A stretch of 64,000 nt of DNA from UBA11873 sp047611805. Its GTDB lineage: Bacteria > Pseudomonadota > Gammaproteobacteria > Ga0077536. The notes below the pieces were generated by a model, which worked only from the letters and a program-made list of their open reading frames with translations, was not told where the DNA came from and made no database searches. The stretch lies in assembly GCA_047611805.1 (NCBI GenBank), contig JBLFWX010000002.1, positions 124,001 to 188,000 on the forward strand, read 5' to 3'. A program made the position numbers and the translations under genes. Of this stretch, positions 18,402 through 27,084 are shown one piece after another; position 1 is the first letter of the stretch, and every line of letters starts with the position of its first letter.

Positions 18402-19691
18402 ATGAGTACTTCGGCAAACAATTTAGACGGTGTTGACGATTTCGACCCTACCGCGTACATCGAACGCTTAGGACGTGCAGGACGCGCAGCAGCTGTAGAA
18501 ATGGCACGCGCTACGACTCAAGCAAAGAACGCCGCGTTAATTCAAATCGCTGAGAATATCGAACTCGCAACGGCGGATATCTTGGCAGCAAACGCACGCG
18601 ACCTTGCCGATTCAAGCGGACTTGAAGATGCGCTGGTCGATCGCTTGAAGTTGAACGAACAACGCATCGCAGCGATGGCTGAAGGATTGCGGGCCATTAG
18701 CGAACTTCCTGACCCGATAGGGGAGACGACGGATTTATGCTACCGACCTTCTGGCGTGCAAATCGGGCAAATGCGGGTCCCGATAGGGGTCATCGGCATC
18801 ATTTACGAATCGCGTCCAAATGTCACTGCTGATGCCGCTGCGCTCTGCTTGAAGTCGGGTAATGCAGCGATTCTTCGCGGGGGATCCGAATCTCTGCATT
18901 CTAATAGAGCCATCGCCAATTGCATCAGCAACGGTCTAAAGGGTGCCGGACTGCCGAGCGCCGCAGTACAAGTCCTCGAGGTACGCGATCGTCGCGCCGT
19001 GGGTGCGTTACTCGCTGCGCACCAGTGGGTCGATGTGATTGTGCCGCGCGGTGGCAAAAGTTTGATTGAACGTGTTATCAACGAAGCGCGCATGCCCGTG
19101 ATCAAACATCTTGATGGGGTATGCCATGTTTTCATCGATAAAATGGCCGATCCTAAAAAGGCCTTCGATGTTGCGCTAAATTCCAAAACGCAGCGCTACG
19201 GCACGTGCAACACCATGGAAACATTACTCGTCGCGCGCGCGATGAGCGCGCAGGTCTTACCAGAATTAATTCAAGCATACTGCGACTTGGGCGTTGAGTT
19301 ACGTGGTTGCGGCGAGACCTGCGCGATCGATCGGCGGGTTAATCGAGCCGTTGAGCAAGATTGGTTTGAAGAATATCTTGCACCGATTTTGGCTATTCGG
19401 ATAGTGGACGATATTGACCAAGCGATTGAACATATCCGGCACTATGGCTCGCAACACACGGACTGCATTGTCACAGAAGACCTTGGTGCAGCGCGTCGAT
19501 TCTTGGCTGAAGTCGATTCGAGTTCTGTCATGTTGAATGCGTCGACTCGATTCGCAGACGGTTTCGAGTACGGCTTGGGCGCCGAAGTCGGTATTAGCAC
19601 AGATAAGATTCATGCCCGGGGTCCGGTTGGACTCAAAGGGTTAACGTCACAAAAATGGATAGTGATCGGCGATGGGCATATTCGAACCTAA
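18402..19691 (+). CDS. proA: Gamma-glutamyl phosphate reductase
   Basis: NADPH reduction of glutamyl-5-phosphate, second step of proline synthesis. The 429 residues have an aldehyde-dehydrogenase fold with IYESRPNVTADAAALCLKSG, VPRGGKSLIERV and the catalytic cysteine in YGTCNTMETLL. C-terminal FADGFEYGLGAEVGISTDK is typical. Its partner proB is not in the window. It lies between holA and nadD, an arrangement seen in many gammaproteobacteria. Confidence 0.97.
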   Translation: MSTSANNLDGVDDFDPTAYIERLGRAGRAAAVEMARATTQAKNAALIQIAENIELATADILAANARDLADSSGLEDALVDRLKLNEQRIAAMAEGLRAISELPDPIGETTDLCYRPSGVQIGQMRVPIGVIGIIYESRPNVTADAAALCLKSGNAAILRGGSESLHSNRAIANCISNGLKGAGLPSAAVQVLEVRDRRAVGALLAAHQWVDVIVPRGGKSLIERVINEARMPVIKHLDGVCHVFIDKMADPKKAFDVALNSKTQRYGTCNTMETLLVARAMSAQVLPELIQAYCDLGVELRGCGETCAIDRRVNRAVEQDWFEEYLAPILAIRIVDDIDQAIEHIRHYGSQHTDCIVTEDLGAARRFLAEVDSSSVMLNASTRFADGFEYGLGAEVGISTDKIHARGPVGLKGLTSQKWIVIGDGHIRT

Positions 19692-19761
19692 CTTGCATTT
19701 AAAGATTCGACACGGGTGTTCACATCCGGACCCTGCCAACTAAGAAAGTGATCTTGGCTGG

Positions 19762-20418
19762 ATGAAAGACGACGGGCTCGATCAGCCAATTGGTATCCTC
19801 GGTGGCACCTTCGACCCAGTCCACGTGGGCCATTTAAGACTTGCGATTGAGGCATTGGAACGCCTCCACTTAGCGCATGTCAGACTCATTCCTCTGAACA
19901 GCCCTAACCATCGCGCGGCACCGATTGTCGACGCCGAGGGAAGATTGCAGATGCTCCAAAGCAGCATCGACCATAATCAACTAATCGTGGACCCAAGGGA
20001 GCTGGAACGTGAAGGGCTTTCCTACACGATTGATACGCTCACGACCTTGCGCACGGATTTCGAGAACCATCCTTTGTGTTTGTTGCTTGGTGCAGACGCC
20101 TTTGACGGGCTATGTGGCTGGCATCGCTGGGAAGAGTTGTTAGATTATTGTCATTTGGTGGTCGTGAATCGACCCGGCAGCGATAAGAACTTCGAACCGC
20201 GGCTGCAGCAGTTATTAGAGCGCGTACAGATTGCCGATCCTGATATACTCGGTACCGTGCTAAGCGGCTGTATCTTGTTCCTTTCGATTCCGCTTTTACC
20301 GATATCTTCGACTGATGTGCGCGCGCGGGTTGCTGAGGGTCGATCGATTAGCCACTTAGTGTCGCCGTCAGTTCAACAGACGATCCTGCAAAATAAATTC
20401 TATAAGAGCCCTAAATGA
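19762..20418 (+). CDS. nadD: Nicotinate-nucleotide adenylyltransferase
   Basis: Makes deamido-NAD from nicotinate mononucleotide and ATP. The 218 residues start with the nucleotidyltransferase motif GGTFDPVHVGHL; LLLGADAF and the C-terminal ISSTDVRARVAEG (ISSTxIR type) are present. rsfS starts 1 bp after the stop, so the two are likely co-translated. nadA, in the same pathway, lies about 9.5 kb to the right. Confidence 0.96.
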   Translation: MKDDGLDQPIGILGGTFDPVHVGHLRLAIEALERLHLAHVRLIPLNSPNHRAAPIVDAEGRLQMLQSSIDHNQLIVDPRELEREGLSYTIDTLTTLRTDFENHPLCLLLGADAFDGLCGWHRWEELLDYCHLVVVNRPGSDKNFEPRLQQLLERVQIADPDILGTVLSGCILFLSIPLLPISSTDVRARVAEGRSISHLVSPSVQQTILQNKFYKSPK

Positions 20419-20419
20419 T

Positions 20420-20794
20420 ATGAGTGCCGAGCTGACACCCGAAGCGCTGCGCGATGTGATCGCCACCGCGCTTGATGACGGAAAAGCGGAAGATATTCGG
20501 GTGCTCGACGTGCGCGGTATGACGTCGATCACTGATTTCATGATTGTCGCGTCCGGACGTTCTTCACGCCAAGTAAGATCGCTCAAAGATCGTGTCATCG
20601 AAGCGGCGCGCGAGCACGACGTACGTCCGCTCGGTGTAGAAGGTGAAAACCCGGGCGAGTGGGTCCTCGTCGATTTAGGCGATGTCATTGTGCATGCCAT
20701 GCAAAAGGAAACGCGCGACTTCTACCAACTAGAAAAGTTATGGGATAACCAAGTGATCGAAGCGCCGCTGGCAGAGCCGGCGCACGAGCTATAG
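20420..20794 (+). CDS. rsfS: Ribosomal silencing factor RsfS
   Basis: Binds ribosomal protein uL14 and blocks subunit joining when nutrients are scarce. The 124 residues carry the family core MTSITDFMIVASGRSSRQV, then GEWVLVDLGDVIVHAM and RDFYQLEKLW. It is nested between nadD and rlmH, the usual order. Confidence 0.97.
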   Translation: MSAELTPEALRDVIATALDDGKAEDIRVLDVRGMTSITDFMIVASGRSSRQVRSLKDRVIEAAREHDVRPLGVEGENPGEWVLVDLGDVIVHAMQKETRDFYQLEKLWDNQVIEAPLAEPAHEL

Positions 20795-20829
20795 CACGAC
20801 CTGATACTTGCGGTGGCAAAAGGCCCACA

Positions 20830-21291
20830 ATGCGAATTCATATCCTATGTGTCAGTAAGCGACCGCGAGACTGGGTAACGGCGGCGACCGGCGATTATCT
20901 AAAGCGCTTAAAAGGCCAACTTGAGATCGTTGTTCACGAAGTTGCACCGGTAAAACAGTCGGCAAAGAATTCGCAACTCGACAAAGAAGCCGAACGGCTA
21001 AGACAAATTTGCCCTTCACGAGCTTTTCAAATCGCCCTCGACGAGCGCGGCGAATCATGGTCCACGATGGAACTTGCCGAAAAGCTCGACCGCTGGCGAG
21101 CAGTGCACGCCGATATTGCGTTTTATATCGGCGGTGCAGACGGACTCGATCCGCGGATCGTCGCGGACGCCGATTGCAGATGGTCTCTTTCTCCGCTGAC
21201 GTTGCCGCATCAACTCGTCAGGGTGGTACTCATTGAGCAACTTTATCGAGGCTGGACCGTACTGCAAAACCATCCCTACCACCGAGCTTAG
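20830..21291 (+). CDS. rlmH: 23S rRNA pseudouridine-1915 N3-methyltransferase
   Basis: SPOUT-family enzyme that methylates pseudouridine 1915 of 23S rRNA on the assembled ribosome. The 153 residues are full length. The SAM knot is seen in FYIGGADGLD and LSPLTLPHQLVRVVLIEQLYR, with the C-terminal NHPYHR box intact. It follows rsfS by 35 bp. Confidence 0.97.
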   Translation: MRIHILCVSKRPRDWVTAATGDYLKRLKGQLEIVVHEVAPVKQSAKNSQLDKEAERLRQICPSRAFQIALDERGESWSTMELAEKLDRWRAVHADIAFYIGGADGLDPRIVADADCRWSLSPLTLPHQLVRVVLIEQLYRGWTVLQNHPYHRA

Positions 21292-21343
21292 GACCATAGG
21301 TCGCTAGACAGTGCAATTTGAAGCGTGATGATCTCAAGAGACA

Positions 21344-22012
21344 ATGAGTAAATCTGACTCGGCTGCGAATTTGCTCTTGGCTTCTGCCTCGCCACGGCGC
21401 CTGGATTTATTGCAACAAATTGGCGTCGTATTTCTCGTTGTCCCAGCGCATATCGATGAATCACATCGCGTCAATGAGCGGCCAAGCGACTATGTGCGGC
21501 GCATGGCGCTCGAGAAAGCAGAAACCGTCCGTGCGACTTCAGAACATCGCTGCCCAGTACTCGGCGCAGACACCACCGTCTCGATAGACAATTTAATCCT
21601 CGGCAAACCAACGAGTATCGAACACGCGCGCGAGATGTTGCAGCGACTATCGGGGCGCTGGCACGAAGTACTATCCGGTGTTGCGATCATTGAGGACCGC
21701 GCAGCAGTGATTAGCGTGCGTACGCGAGTCAAATTTAGGCAAATAGCGGCCGGTGAAATTGAATCCTATTGGGCGAGTGGCGAACCTCATGATAAAGCCG
21801 GCGCCTACGCCATCCAGGGCATAGGCGGTGCTTTTGTCGAGCGGATAGACGGAAGCTATTCGAATGTTGTCGGCTTACCGATGGTTGAAACCACGACGCT
21901 GCTGGACGATTTCGCGATACGGCGCCAATTCGCCGCTGGTGTGGCAATCACAGAATCAAAAAAGACTTTATCCAACGGCACTCGATTAGCTAAGCGTGAA
22001 GTCGGTGGATAG
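21344..22012 (+). CDS. maf: Maf-family nucleoside triphosphate pyrophosphatase
   Basis: House-cleaning hydrolase of non-canonical or pyrimidine nucleotides. The 222 residues contain LLASASPRRLDLLQQ, the catalytic-base region LGADTTVSIDN, GKPTSIEHAREML, and DKAGAYAIQGIGGAFV. The last 25 residues extend beyond the usual end and overlap the convergent phosphofructokinase by 27 bp. YhdE- and YceF-type substrates cannot be separated by eye, though DTTVSIDN and the position after rlmH fit the YhdE (dTTP/UTP) type. Confidence 0.93.
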   Translation: MSKSDSAANLLLASASPRRLDLLQQIGVVFLVVPAHIDESHRVNERPSDYVRRMALEKAETVRATSEHRCPVLGADTTVSIDNLILGKPTSIEHAREMLQRLSGRWHEVLSGVAIIEDRAAVISVRTRVKFRQIAAGEIESYWASGEPHDKAGAYAIQGIGGAFVERIDGSYSNVVGLPMVETTTLLDDFAIRRQFAAGVAITESKKTLSNGTRLAKREVGG

Positions 22013-23251
22013 GCGTTTTTTAATCGGCGAATTTTTCAATTTAATGTAATCCGGAAGTCCATCGCGATACGGGGGATAGTCTTCGCCCGCAATCAGAGGT
22101 TTTAAATAGCGCCGGCAAGAGTCCGTAATTCCAAAGCCGTCTGCGGTGATGAAATCACGCGGCATCATTTTTTCCACGTTAGCGACGTCCTCTAGCGCCA
22201 CTTCACCGATTCTCCATTCGTATGGCTCATCGGCAAGTCGTTCAATGGTGGGCATCACTGCGTTTTTGCCCGCGAGCGCCATCTCGACCGCGGCCCGGCC
22301 TAAGGCATAAGCTTGCTCGACATCCGTTTTGGACGCGATATGGCGCGCGGCGCGTTGCAAATAATCAGCTACGGCCCAATGAAATTTTAATCCGAGACGT
22401 TGTTTAATCAGTTCGGCGATAACAGGCGCCACTCCGCCAAGTTGGGCGTGCCCAAATGCATCGCGTATACCAGAATCAGCCACAAACTTGCCGTCAGGCG
22501 ACCGTAGCCCTTCGGATACGACAATTGCACAGTAGCCGTGCGCTGCGACGCATTGTTCTACCCGCGCGATAAATCGACCTTCGTCAAATTCTATTTCGGG
22601 AAATAGGATCACGTGTGGCGCATCACCGTCGTGCTCTTGGGCCAAGCCGCCCGCCGCAGCAATCCAGCCCGCGTGACGACCCATCACTTCCATGACGAAT
22701 ACCTTGGTTGAGGTTTTTGCCATGGACGCGACATCGAATCCGGCTTCGCGAATGGATACAGCGACATATTTAGCAACCGAACCGAAACCTGGACAGTTAT
22801 CAGTCACGGGAAGATCGTTGTCGACGGTTTTCGGTATTCCGATACATCTGAGCGGATAGCCGCGTTGCAAGCTGAGCTGCGCGATTTTGTTCGTCGTATC
22901 CTGTGAATCGCCCCCGCCGTTGTAGAAAAAGTAACCTATGTCGTGTGCAGCAAACACTTCGAGCAGTCGCGAATATTCGGCTTGATTTTCTTCGATGTTT
23001 TTCAGTTTATAGCGGCACGAGCCAAACGCTCCAGAGGGAGTGTAGCGCAGACCGGCTATCGCGAAATCCGACTCCAAAGAAGTATCGATCAGGTCTTCCT
23101 GTAGCGCGCCGATTATACCGTTACGTCCAGCGATAACGTTTGTGATCGCCTCCGGATGCGCACGAGCCGCTTGAATAACACCGCACGCGCTTGCGTTTAT
23201 TACAGCCGTAACACCGCCGGACTGTGCGTAAAATGCGTTGCGTCGTTCCAT
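21986..23251 (-). CDS. pfp: 6-phosphofructokinase, probably pyrophosphate-dependent
   Basis: Phosphorylates fructose-6-phosphate (reversibly if PPi-linked) in glycolysis. The 421 residues include GGGDS at 112-116 and PKTVDND at 140-146. In this superfamily an Asp in the fourth position of GGDxS and a Lys before TxDND mark PPi rather than ATP use; both are present. The third position is Gly where most members have Asp, so the donor site is slightly unusual. Other motifs, such as MGRHAGWIAA, are normal. It ends inside the 3' end of maf. I am sure of phosphofructokinase, less sure of the donor. Confidence 0.88.
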   Translation of the reverse strand: MERRNAFYAQSGGVTAVINASACGVIQAARAHPEAITNVIAGRNGIIGALQEDLIDTSLESDFAIAGLRYTPSGAFGSCRYKLKNIEENQAEYSRLLEVFAAHDIGYFFYNGGGDSQDTTNKIAQLSLQRGYPLRCIGIPKTVDNDLPVTDNCPGFGSVAKYVAVSIREAGFDVASMAKTSTKVFVMEVMGRHAGWIAAAGGLAQEHDGDAPHVILFPEIEFDEGRFIARVEQCVAAHGYCAIVVSEGLRSPDGKFVADSGIRDAFGHAQLGGVAPVIAELIKQRLGLKFHWAVADYLQRAARHIASKTDVEQAYALGRAAVEMALAGKNAVMPTIERLADEPYEWRIGEVALEDVANVEKMMPRDFITADGFGITDSCRRYLKPLIAGEDYPPYRDGLPDYIKLKNSPIKKRLSTDFTLS

Positions 23252-23446
23252 AGTTGCTCCTAGTATCCGTGTTAGGTCTGTAAAAAGTCGCTAGACGAGT
23301 GCAAGCCTAGATCAATCGGAAGCGCACTAAGCTTACGATACAGGAGGATAAAGTCATCGAGAATTTGGAACTAGTGGCATTCCCCATTGCCGAATTCCAT
23401 TGCACCACCGAACTAGCAATTTTCTAGGATTTAATAAGCGAAAATT

Positions 23447-24997
23447 ATGCCCGTTAAGCGTCCAACTGAATATCAAGCGAATTTAAACCGTCGGCAGAAA
23501 AAAACTGCGATCCTCGTCGTATGCCTGATGCTCGTGTCGTTAAGGTCTAGTCCGGGGTTCGCGCTAACCGAGCGAGAAGAATTACCCGACTTCGGCGACT
23601 CGGCTGGTGCGATTATTTCGCCAGAGCAAGAACGGCAACTTGGCGAAGGCTTTATGCGTCAAATGCGCCGTTACGCGCCAGTGATTACCGACGAAGAAGT
23701 GGAAGACTACATACAAAACCTCGGCATGAGTCTCGGTGAATTAGCTGGTTACTACGGAGATTTCACTTTTTTTATGCTGGAAGTCCAAGGGATCAATGCG
23801 TTTGCAGTCCCGGGCGGTTTCATCGGTGTGCATTCCGGATTGCTGTTGGAGTCGAAAAGCGAAAGTGAAGTTGCCTCTGTCCTTGCGCACGAAATAGTGC
23901 ACATAACGCAACGTCATACGGCGCGCATGATTGAAGCTCAACAACGTACGAGTATCCCGGCCATGGCAGCACTGTTAGGTGCAGTCGTGCTCACTGCATT
24001 AAACCCCGAAGCCGGAATCGGCGCGCTAACTGCTGTTCAAGCCATCAATGCGCAACGGCAAATAAATTTCACGCGGCGCAATGAACGAGAAGCTGATCGC
24101 ATTGGGATTCAACTGCTCCACGAGGCGGGCTACAACACCTATTCGATGGCGGATTTTTTTGAACGGCTACAAACAGCTAGCCGCTATACCGATCCAGCGT
24201 TCATCCCTGAAATACTCCGCACCCATCCGGTCACAGTAAACCGAATTTCTGAAGCGAGAGAGCGCGCCGAGCGCCTTGGCAGTGCGCCGGTCCGGGAAGA
24301 TAGCTACGAATACCACTTGATCCGGACGAAACTGGACGTGAACGGTGCAAGCGATCCTGCTGCCGCTAAACGATTTTACGAAGTCGCACTCCGCGAGGGG
24401 GCTAACATGCACCCCAGCGTGGCACGTTACGGTTATGTGCTGGCACTTACGGCCGCGAGTAATTTTCAGAAAGCGCGCATCGAGGTTGCGAAACTGATCG
24501 TTGAGTCGCCGCACGTCTTGGCGTTTAGAATCGCAGCCGCACGGTTAGAACTGCGCGCGGGAAACATTCCTGCGGCGCGCGAACATTACGAACTCGCCTA
24601 TCAAGATGATCCGAAAAGTCGCGCTGCGGCCTATGGTTACGCTGAAATTTTAACTCTGGCGGGAGAGCCCAAGCAGGCTAAAGATCATTTACGAAATTAT
24701 ACGTTTGCGGATCGCGGTGATCCGCGATTCTTCAAACTGACGGCGGAAGCGGAGAACGCCCTAGGCGAAAAGGCCAGCTCCCATTTTTCGCTATCGGAAT
24801 ACTATCGCAGCCTTGGCGAACTACGGCTGGCGCTCCAGCAACTCCGACTAGCGCAAAAAGAGCCAGAGATTTCCAATTACCATCGATTGCGGGTTGACGC
24901 TAGGATGGACGAGATCAATGAAGAGCTCGATCTGTTAGAAAAAGGAACGGCAGGACGTGAACGCCAACGTCAGGAGCGTCGACGAGAGTACAACTGA
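23447..24997 (+). CDS. bepA: Periplasmic M48 metalloprotease with TPR domain (BepA type)
   Basis: Zinc protease and chaperone that helps assemble or degrade outer-membrane proteins such as LptD. The 516 residues start with a charged leader and a hydrophobic signal (about 20-40). The zinc motif HEIVH is at 148-152, with the third ligand in NEREADRIG some 60 residues on. Residues from about 290 form TPR-like helical pairs, for example YGYAEILTLAGEPKQAKDHL. The C-terminal 40 residues are highly charged. Length and domain order match BepA (YfgC). Confidence 0.93.
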   Translation: MPVKRPTEYQANLNRRQKKTAILVVCLMLVSLRSSPGFALTEREELPDFGDSAGAIISPEQERQLGEGFMRQMRRYAPVITDEEVEDYIQNLGMSLGELAGYYGDFTFFMLEVQGINAFAVPGGFIGVHSGLLLESKSESEVASVLAHEIVHITQRHTARMIEAQQRTSIPAMAALLGAVVLTALNPEAGIGALTAVQAINAQRQINFTRRNEREADRIGIQLLHEAGYNTYSMADFFERLQTASRYTDPAFIPEILRTHPVTVNRISEARERAERLGSAPVREDSYEYHLIRTKLDVNGASDPAAAKRFYEVALREGANMHPSVARYGYVLALTAASNFQKARIEVAKLIVESPHVLAFRIAAARLELRAGNIPAAREHYELAYQDDPKSRAAAYGYAEILTLAGEPKQAKDHLRNYTFADRGDPRFFKLTAEAENALGEKASSHFSLSEYYRSLGELRLALQQLRLAQKEPEISNYHRLRVDARMDEINEELDLLEKGTAGRERQRQERRREYN

Positions 24998-25235
24998 ACA
25001 CGACCGCGTTCGCGTTGCAAATGATCTTGCCGCCACAGCGGCCTCATCGGTGGGAAGTAGTTCGATAATCGCGCACTACATCAACTAACTCAGAACAAGT
25101 TTAGGCGGTGCGTTAAGCGACATTGCGGCCGCGACAAGACACAGCACCTTAGAAAACTCGACTGAAAATTGAAGGTACGGATGACCCTATTCACAGTAAA
25201 CGAGACGCAATCAATTGCGATAAAGGCCCCGCGAT

Positions 25236-25736
25236 TTGGAATACCTGCTGAATAGTACCGCGAGTATCGCCAAACGCGTGCAAGACTCTACGCGCCGACG
25301 ATTATTGAAGATATCCGCCTACGGCTTTGCAGTACTTGCTTTGAGCTGGACGCGAACCGTATTGGCCAAGCGTCCAGTCGCCGCGTTCGCCGCCGAATCT
25401 GCCGAGGCAACACTCAATACGCTCCGCGGGGAAATGGACCTCATCGCTAGCGACGAAATCAAAATCGTCGCTGCCGATATTGCAGAAAATGGTGCTGTGG
25501 TGCCGATAAAAATCACGACGGGCGGTTTGAAGGCCGAGTCGATATCTATCGTTGCGAGCAAAAATCCGGTGCCCTTAGTGGCGAAATTTGTGCTTCTCGG
25601 GCACGCGACACAGGGTATCGATACGCGCATTAAACTTGCCGCATCTTGCGACATTATTGTCGTGGTGGAAGCAGAAAATCGATGCTACGTCGCGCGCAAA
25701 GGAATAGAAGTTACAACGAGCAGCTGCGGAGCTTAA
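25236..25736 (+). CDS. soxY: SoxY-like sulfur-carrier protein, variant C-terminus
   Basis: SoxY carries sulfur intermediates on a C-terminal cysteine in periplasmic thiosulfate oxidation. The 166 residues have a twin-arginine leader (TRRRLLKISAYGFAVLAL), as expected for Tat export, then an Ig-like SoxY fold (EIKIVAADIAENGAVVPIKI). The usual carrier tail GGCGG is replaced by SSCGA: the cysteine stays but the flexible glycines are gone. No in-frame ATG precedes the leader, so I take the TTG at 25236; AAAGG lies about 9 bases ahead. soxZ starts 5 bp later. No soxA, B, C, D or X is in the window. Confidence 0.8.
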   Translation: MEYLLNSTASIAKRVQDSTRRRLLKISAYGFAVLALSWTRTVLAKRPVAAFAAESAEATLNTLRGEMDLIASDEIKIVAADIAENGAVVPIKITTGGLKAESISIVASKNPVPLVAKFVLLGHATQGIDTRIKLAASCDIIVVVEAENRCYVARKGIEVTTSSCGA

Positions 25737-25741
25737 CGACG

Positions 25742-26047
25742 ATGTCTAATTCTGTAAGGGCCCGTGTTCAATTCAGAGATGACACGGTCACCGTACGAAT
25801 GATCATCCGCCATGCAATGGAGGTTGGTGGCAAACGTGCCGACGGACGATATGTGGCTGCCCATTTCATTACGGAACTTATGTGTCACCATAATTCAGAA
25901 CCGGTTTTGCGTGCCTATTGGGGACCTGGCATTGCGAAAGATCCTTATTTGTCTTTTACGATCCGTCCAGCCAAGAGCGGTGACGAACTCCACGTTAGAT
26001 GGGTTGATAATCAAGGCATGTCGGACGAGTTTACGATGCGGTTTTGA
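25742..26047 (+). CDS. soxZ: SoxZ-like partner protein
   Basis: Periplasmic partner that forms the SoxYZ heterodimer. From the ATG at 25742 the 101 residues are full length, with VRARVQFRDDTVTVRMIIRH, the conserved middle AAHFITELMCHHN, and C-terminal RWVDNQGMSDEFTMRF. It has no signal peptide, as expected since SoxZ travels with SoxY through Tat. The frame is open further upstream but overlaps soxY there and has no ribosome site. Confidence 0.88.
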   Translation: MSNSVRARVQFRDDTVTVRMIIRHAMEVGGKRADGRYVAAHFITELMCHHNSEPVLRAYWGPGIAKDPYLSFTIRPAKSGDELHVRWVDNQGMSDEFTMRF

Positions 26048-26227
26048 ATCATCCGTGCAATCGATCGATGCCACATCAGCGCGATTAAAGACCCATTTAG
26101 TTTCTCAAATTTTTCTACTAGGAAAGCCATTGCCTTGATCATCGCGCCATAAACCTGAGGTGCGAATTGTCGCAATGCAACATATTCAACTCGTTTTGAT
26201 GTACAGTGCACAACGTCTCCGCACACT

Positions 26228-26238
26228 CCCCCCCCCCC
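26228..26238. repeat. Run of 11 cytosines
   Basis: Eleven consecutive Cs, the longest single-base run I noticed in the window, in non-coding sequence. Such runs slip in replication and are also prone to sequencing error. Confidence 0.9.
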
Positions 26239-26426
26239 AGCCGGCATCTGTTTTCAACTGCGTTCGGTAGCAGTGAATTAAGTGGTCGATTTGCCGAGCG
26301 ACGCCAGATAGTTCATCAACGTTAAATAACCGGTGATCAGGCTGTGAATGCCGGCTGCGTGGTCGGGCAATCGTCAGATAACTGTTAAGTAACAATAAAC
26401 GAGTGTTAAATCGAACAAATCGCCCC

Positions 26427-26473
26427 GCGAGTGCGAAATAGTTCTCAGAACCTTACCACTCGCAGCGTATTAT
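26427..26473 (+). promoter_or_regulatory. Nested dyad overlapping a candidate promoter
   Basis: Outer arms GCGAGTG (26427-26433) and CACTCGC (26457-26463) enclose a perfect 11-bp palindrome GTTCTCAGAAC (26441-26451), almost on the same axis. TATTAT (26468-26473) is a good -10; the inner palindrome covers where the -35 would be. That layout suggests an operator controlling the small membrane-protein gene that starts 78 bp further on. Confidence 0.45.
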
Positions 26474-26551
26474 CACGTCTCTACGACAGGCAGCGACCGA
26501 CGCAGAATCGGTCCAGACTAATAATAAATAACGTATCGCTTGAGGCCCTAA

Positions 26552-26866
26552 ATGCAGGACAAAAAAACAATCAGTAAGTGCCTAGATGTTCTAGGCATCA
26601 TATTACTCGTCGTTGCGGGTATCTCTCTGATCAGCATCTCTTGGCCTACACAACCCCTGCCCGAGTCAGCCCTTTTCAACTATTTCTACTGCTGTCTATC
26701 CGCCGCTCTTTTGAGTTTTTTCGTTGCACGCGTTTCAGACATTGCAAATGTCATATTAACGACCCCGAACCCGAAGTTTTTGCGCGCGAATGCCTTGCCT
26801 GAAGCTGTTGACTCAGAGACGGGATCCGGAGAGGTTATCAAAGGCGATTTCACACGCGCCGCTTAA
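26552..26866 (+). CDS. Unrecognised small membrane protein
   Basis: A 104-residue protein I do not recognise. Two hydrophobic segments, about 11-29 (LDVLGIILLVVAGISLISI) and 41-62 (LFNYFYCCLSAALLSFFVA), suggest a two-pass inner-membrane protein; the C-terminal 40 residues are soluble and acidic. Three cysteines (C10 and the pair in FYCC) sit in or near the membrane segments. The ATG at 26552 has GAGG six bases upstream, and a palindrome-bearing promoter candidate lies ahead. It stands alone between soxYZ and tRNA-Lys. Confidence 0.65.
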   Translation: MQDKKTISKCLDVLGIILLVVAGISLISISWPTQPLPESALFNYFYCCLSAALLSFFVARVSDIANVILTTPNPKFLRANALPEAVDSETGSGEVIKGDFTRAA

Positions 26867-26899
26867 CTGTTGAGCCACGACTATCAGCGAATTCGACAC

Positions 26900-26913
26900 C
26901 CCGTATATACGGG
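26900..26913. other. 14-bp perfect palindrome
   Basis: CCCGTATATACGGG, fully self-complementary, 34 bp after the small membrane-protein stop. No T-run follows, so it is not an obvious terminator; it could be a protein-binding site. The rest of 26867-27084 holds a weak GGGCG-ct-CGCCC dyad (27039-27050) and no gene. Confidence 0.4.
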
Positions 26914-27084
26914 AACGCGCGTTAACACGCCACCCCGTGTGACCTGATTGGAAAGACAACTGTCATAAGCCACCAGCAGCCCGCTCAAGAACCGACGGCG
27001 GAACGGGTCGATTGGGTAATCGATTGCGGCTTTGTCCCGGGCGCTCGCCCAATGCGGCAAAACGGTTCAAGTAAAGTAGCGAAA

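Larger units (their letters stand above)
26048..26551. other. 504-bp gene-poor region after soxZ
   Basis: No convincing gene on either strand. It contains an 11-C run, a nested dyad and a -10-like TATTAT before the next gene. A 30-codon minus-strand frame beginning TTG and ending in STT-stop at about 26278 reads hydrophobically (HSLITGYLTLMNYLASL) but has no start support, and may be the remnant of a gene. Confidence 0.4.

Noticed and set aside
26186..26395. 69-codon minus-strand frame running through the poly-C tract
   Set aside because: Low-complexity GWGGG from the C run and no start support.
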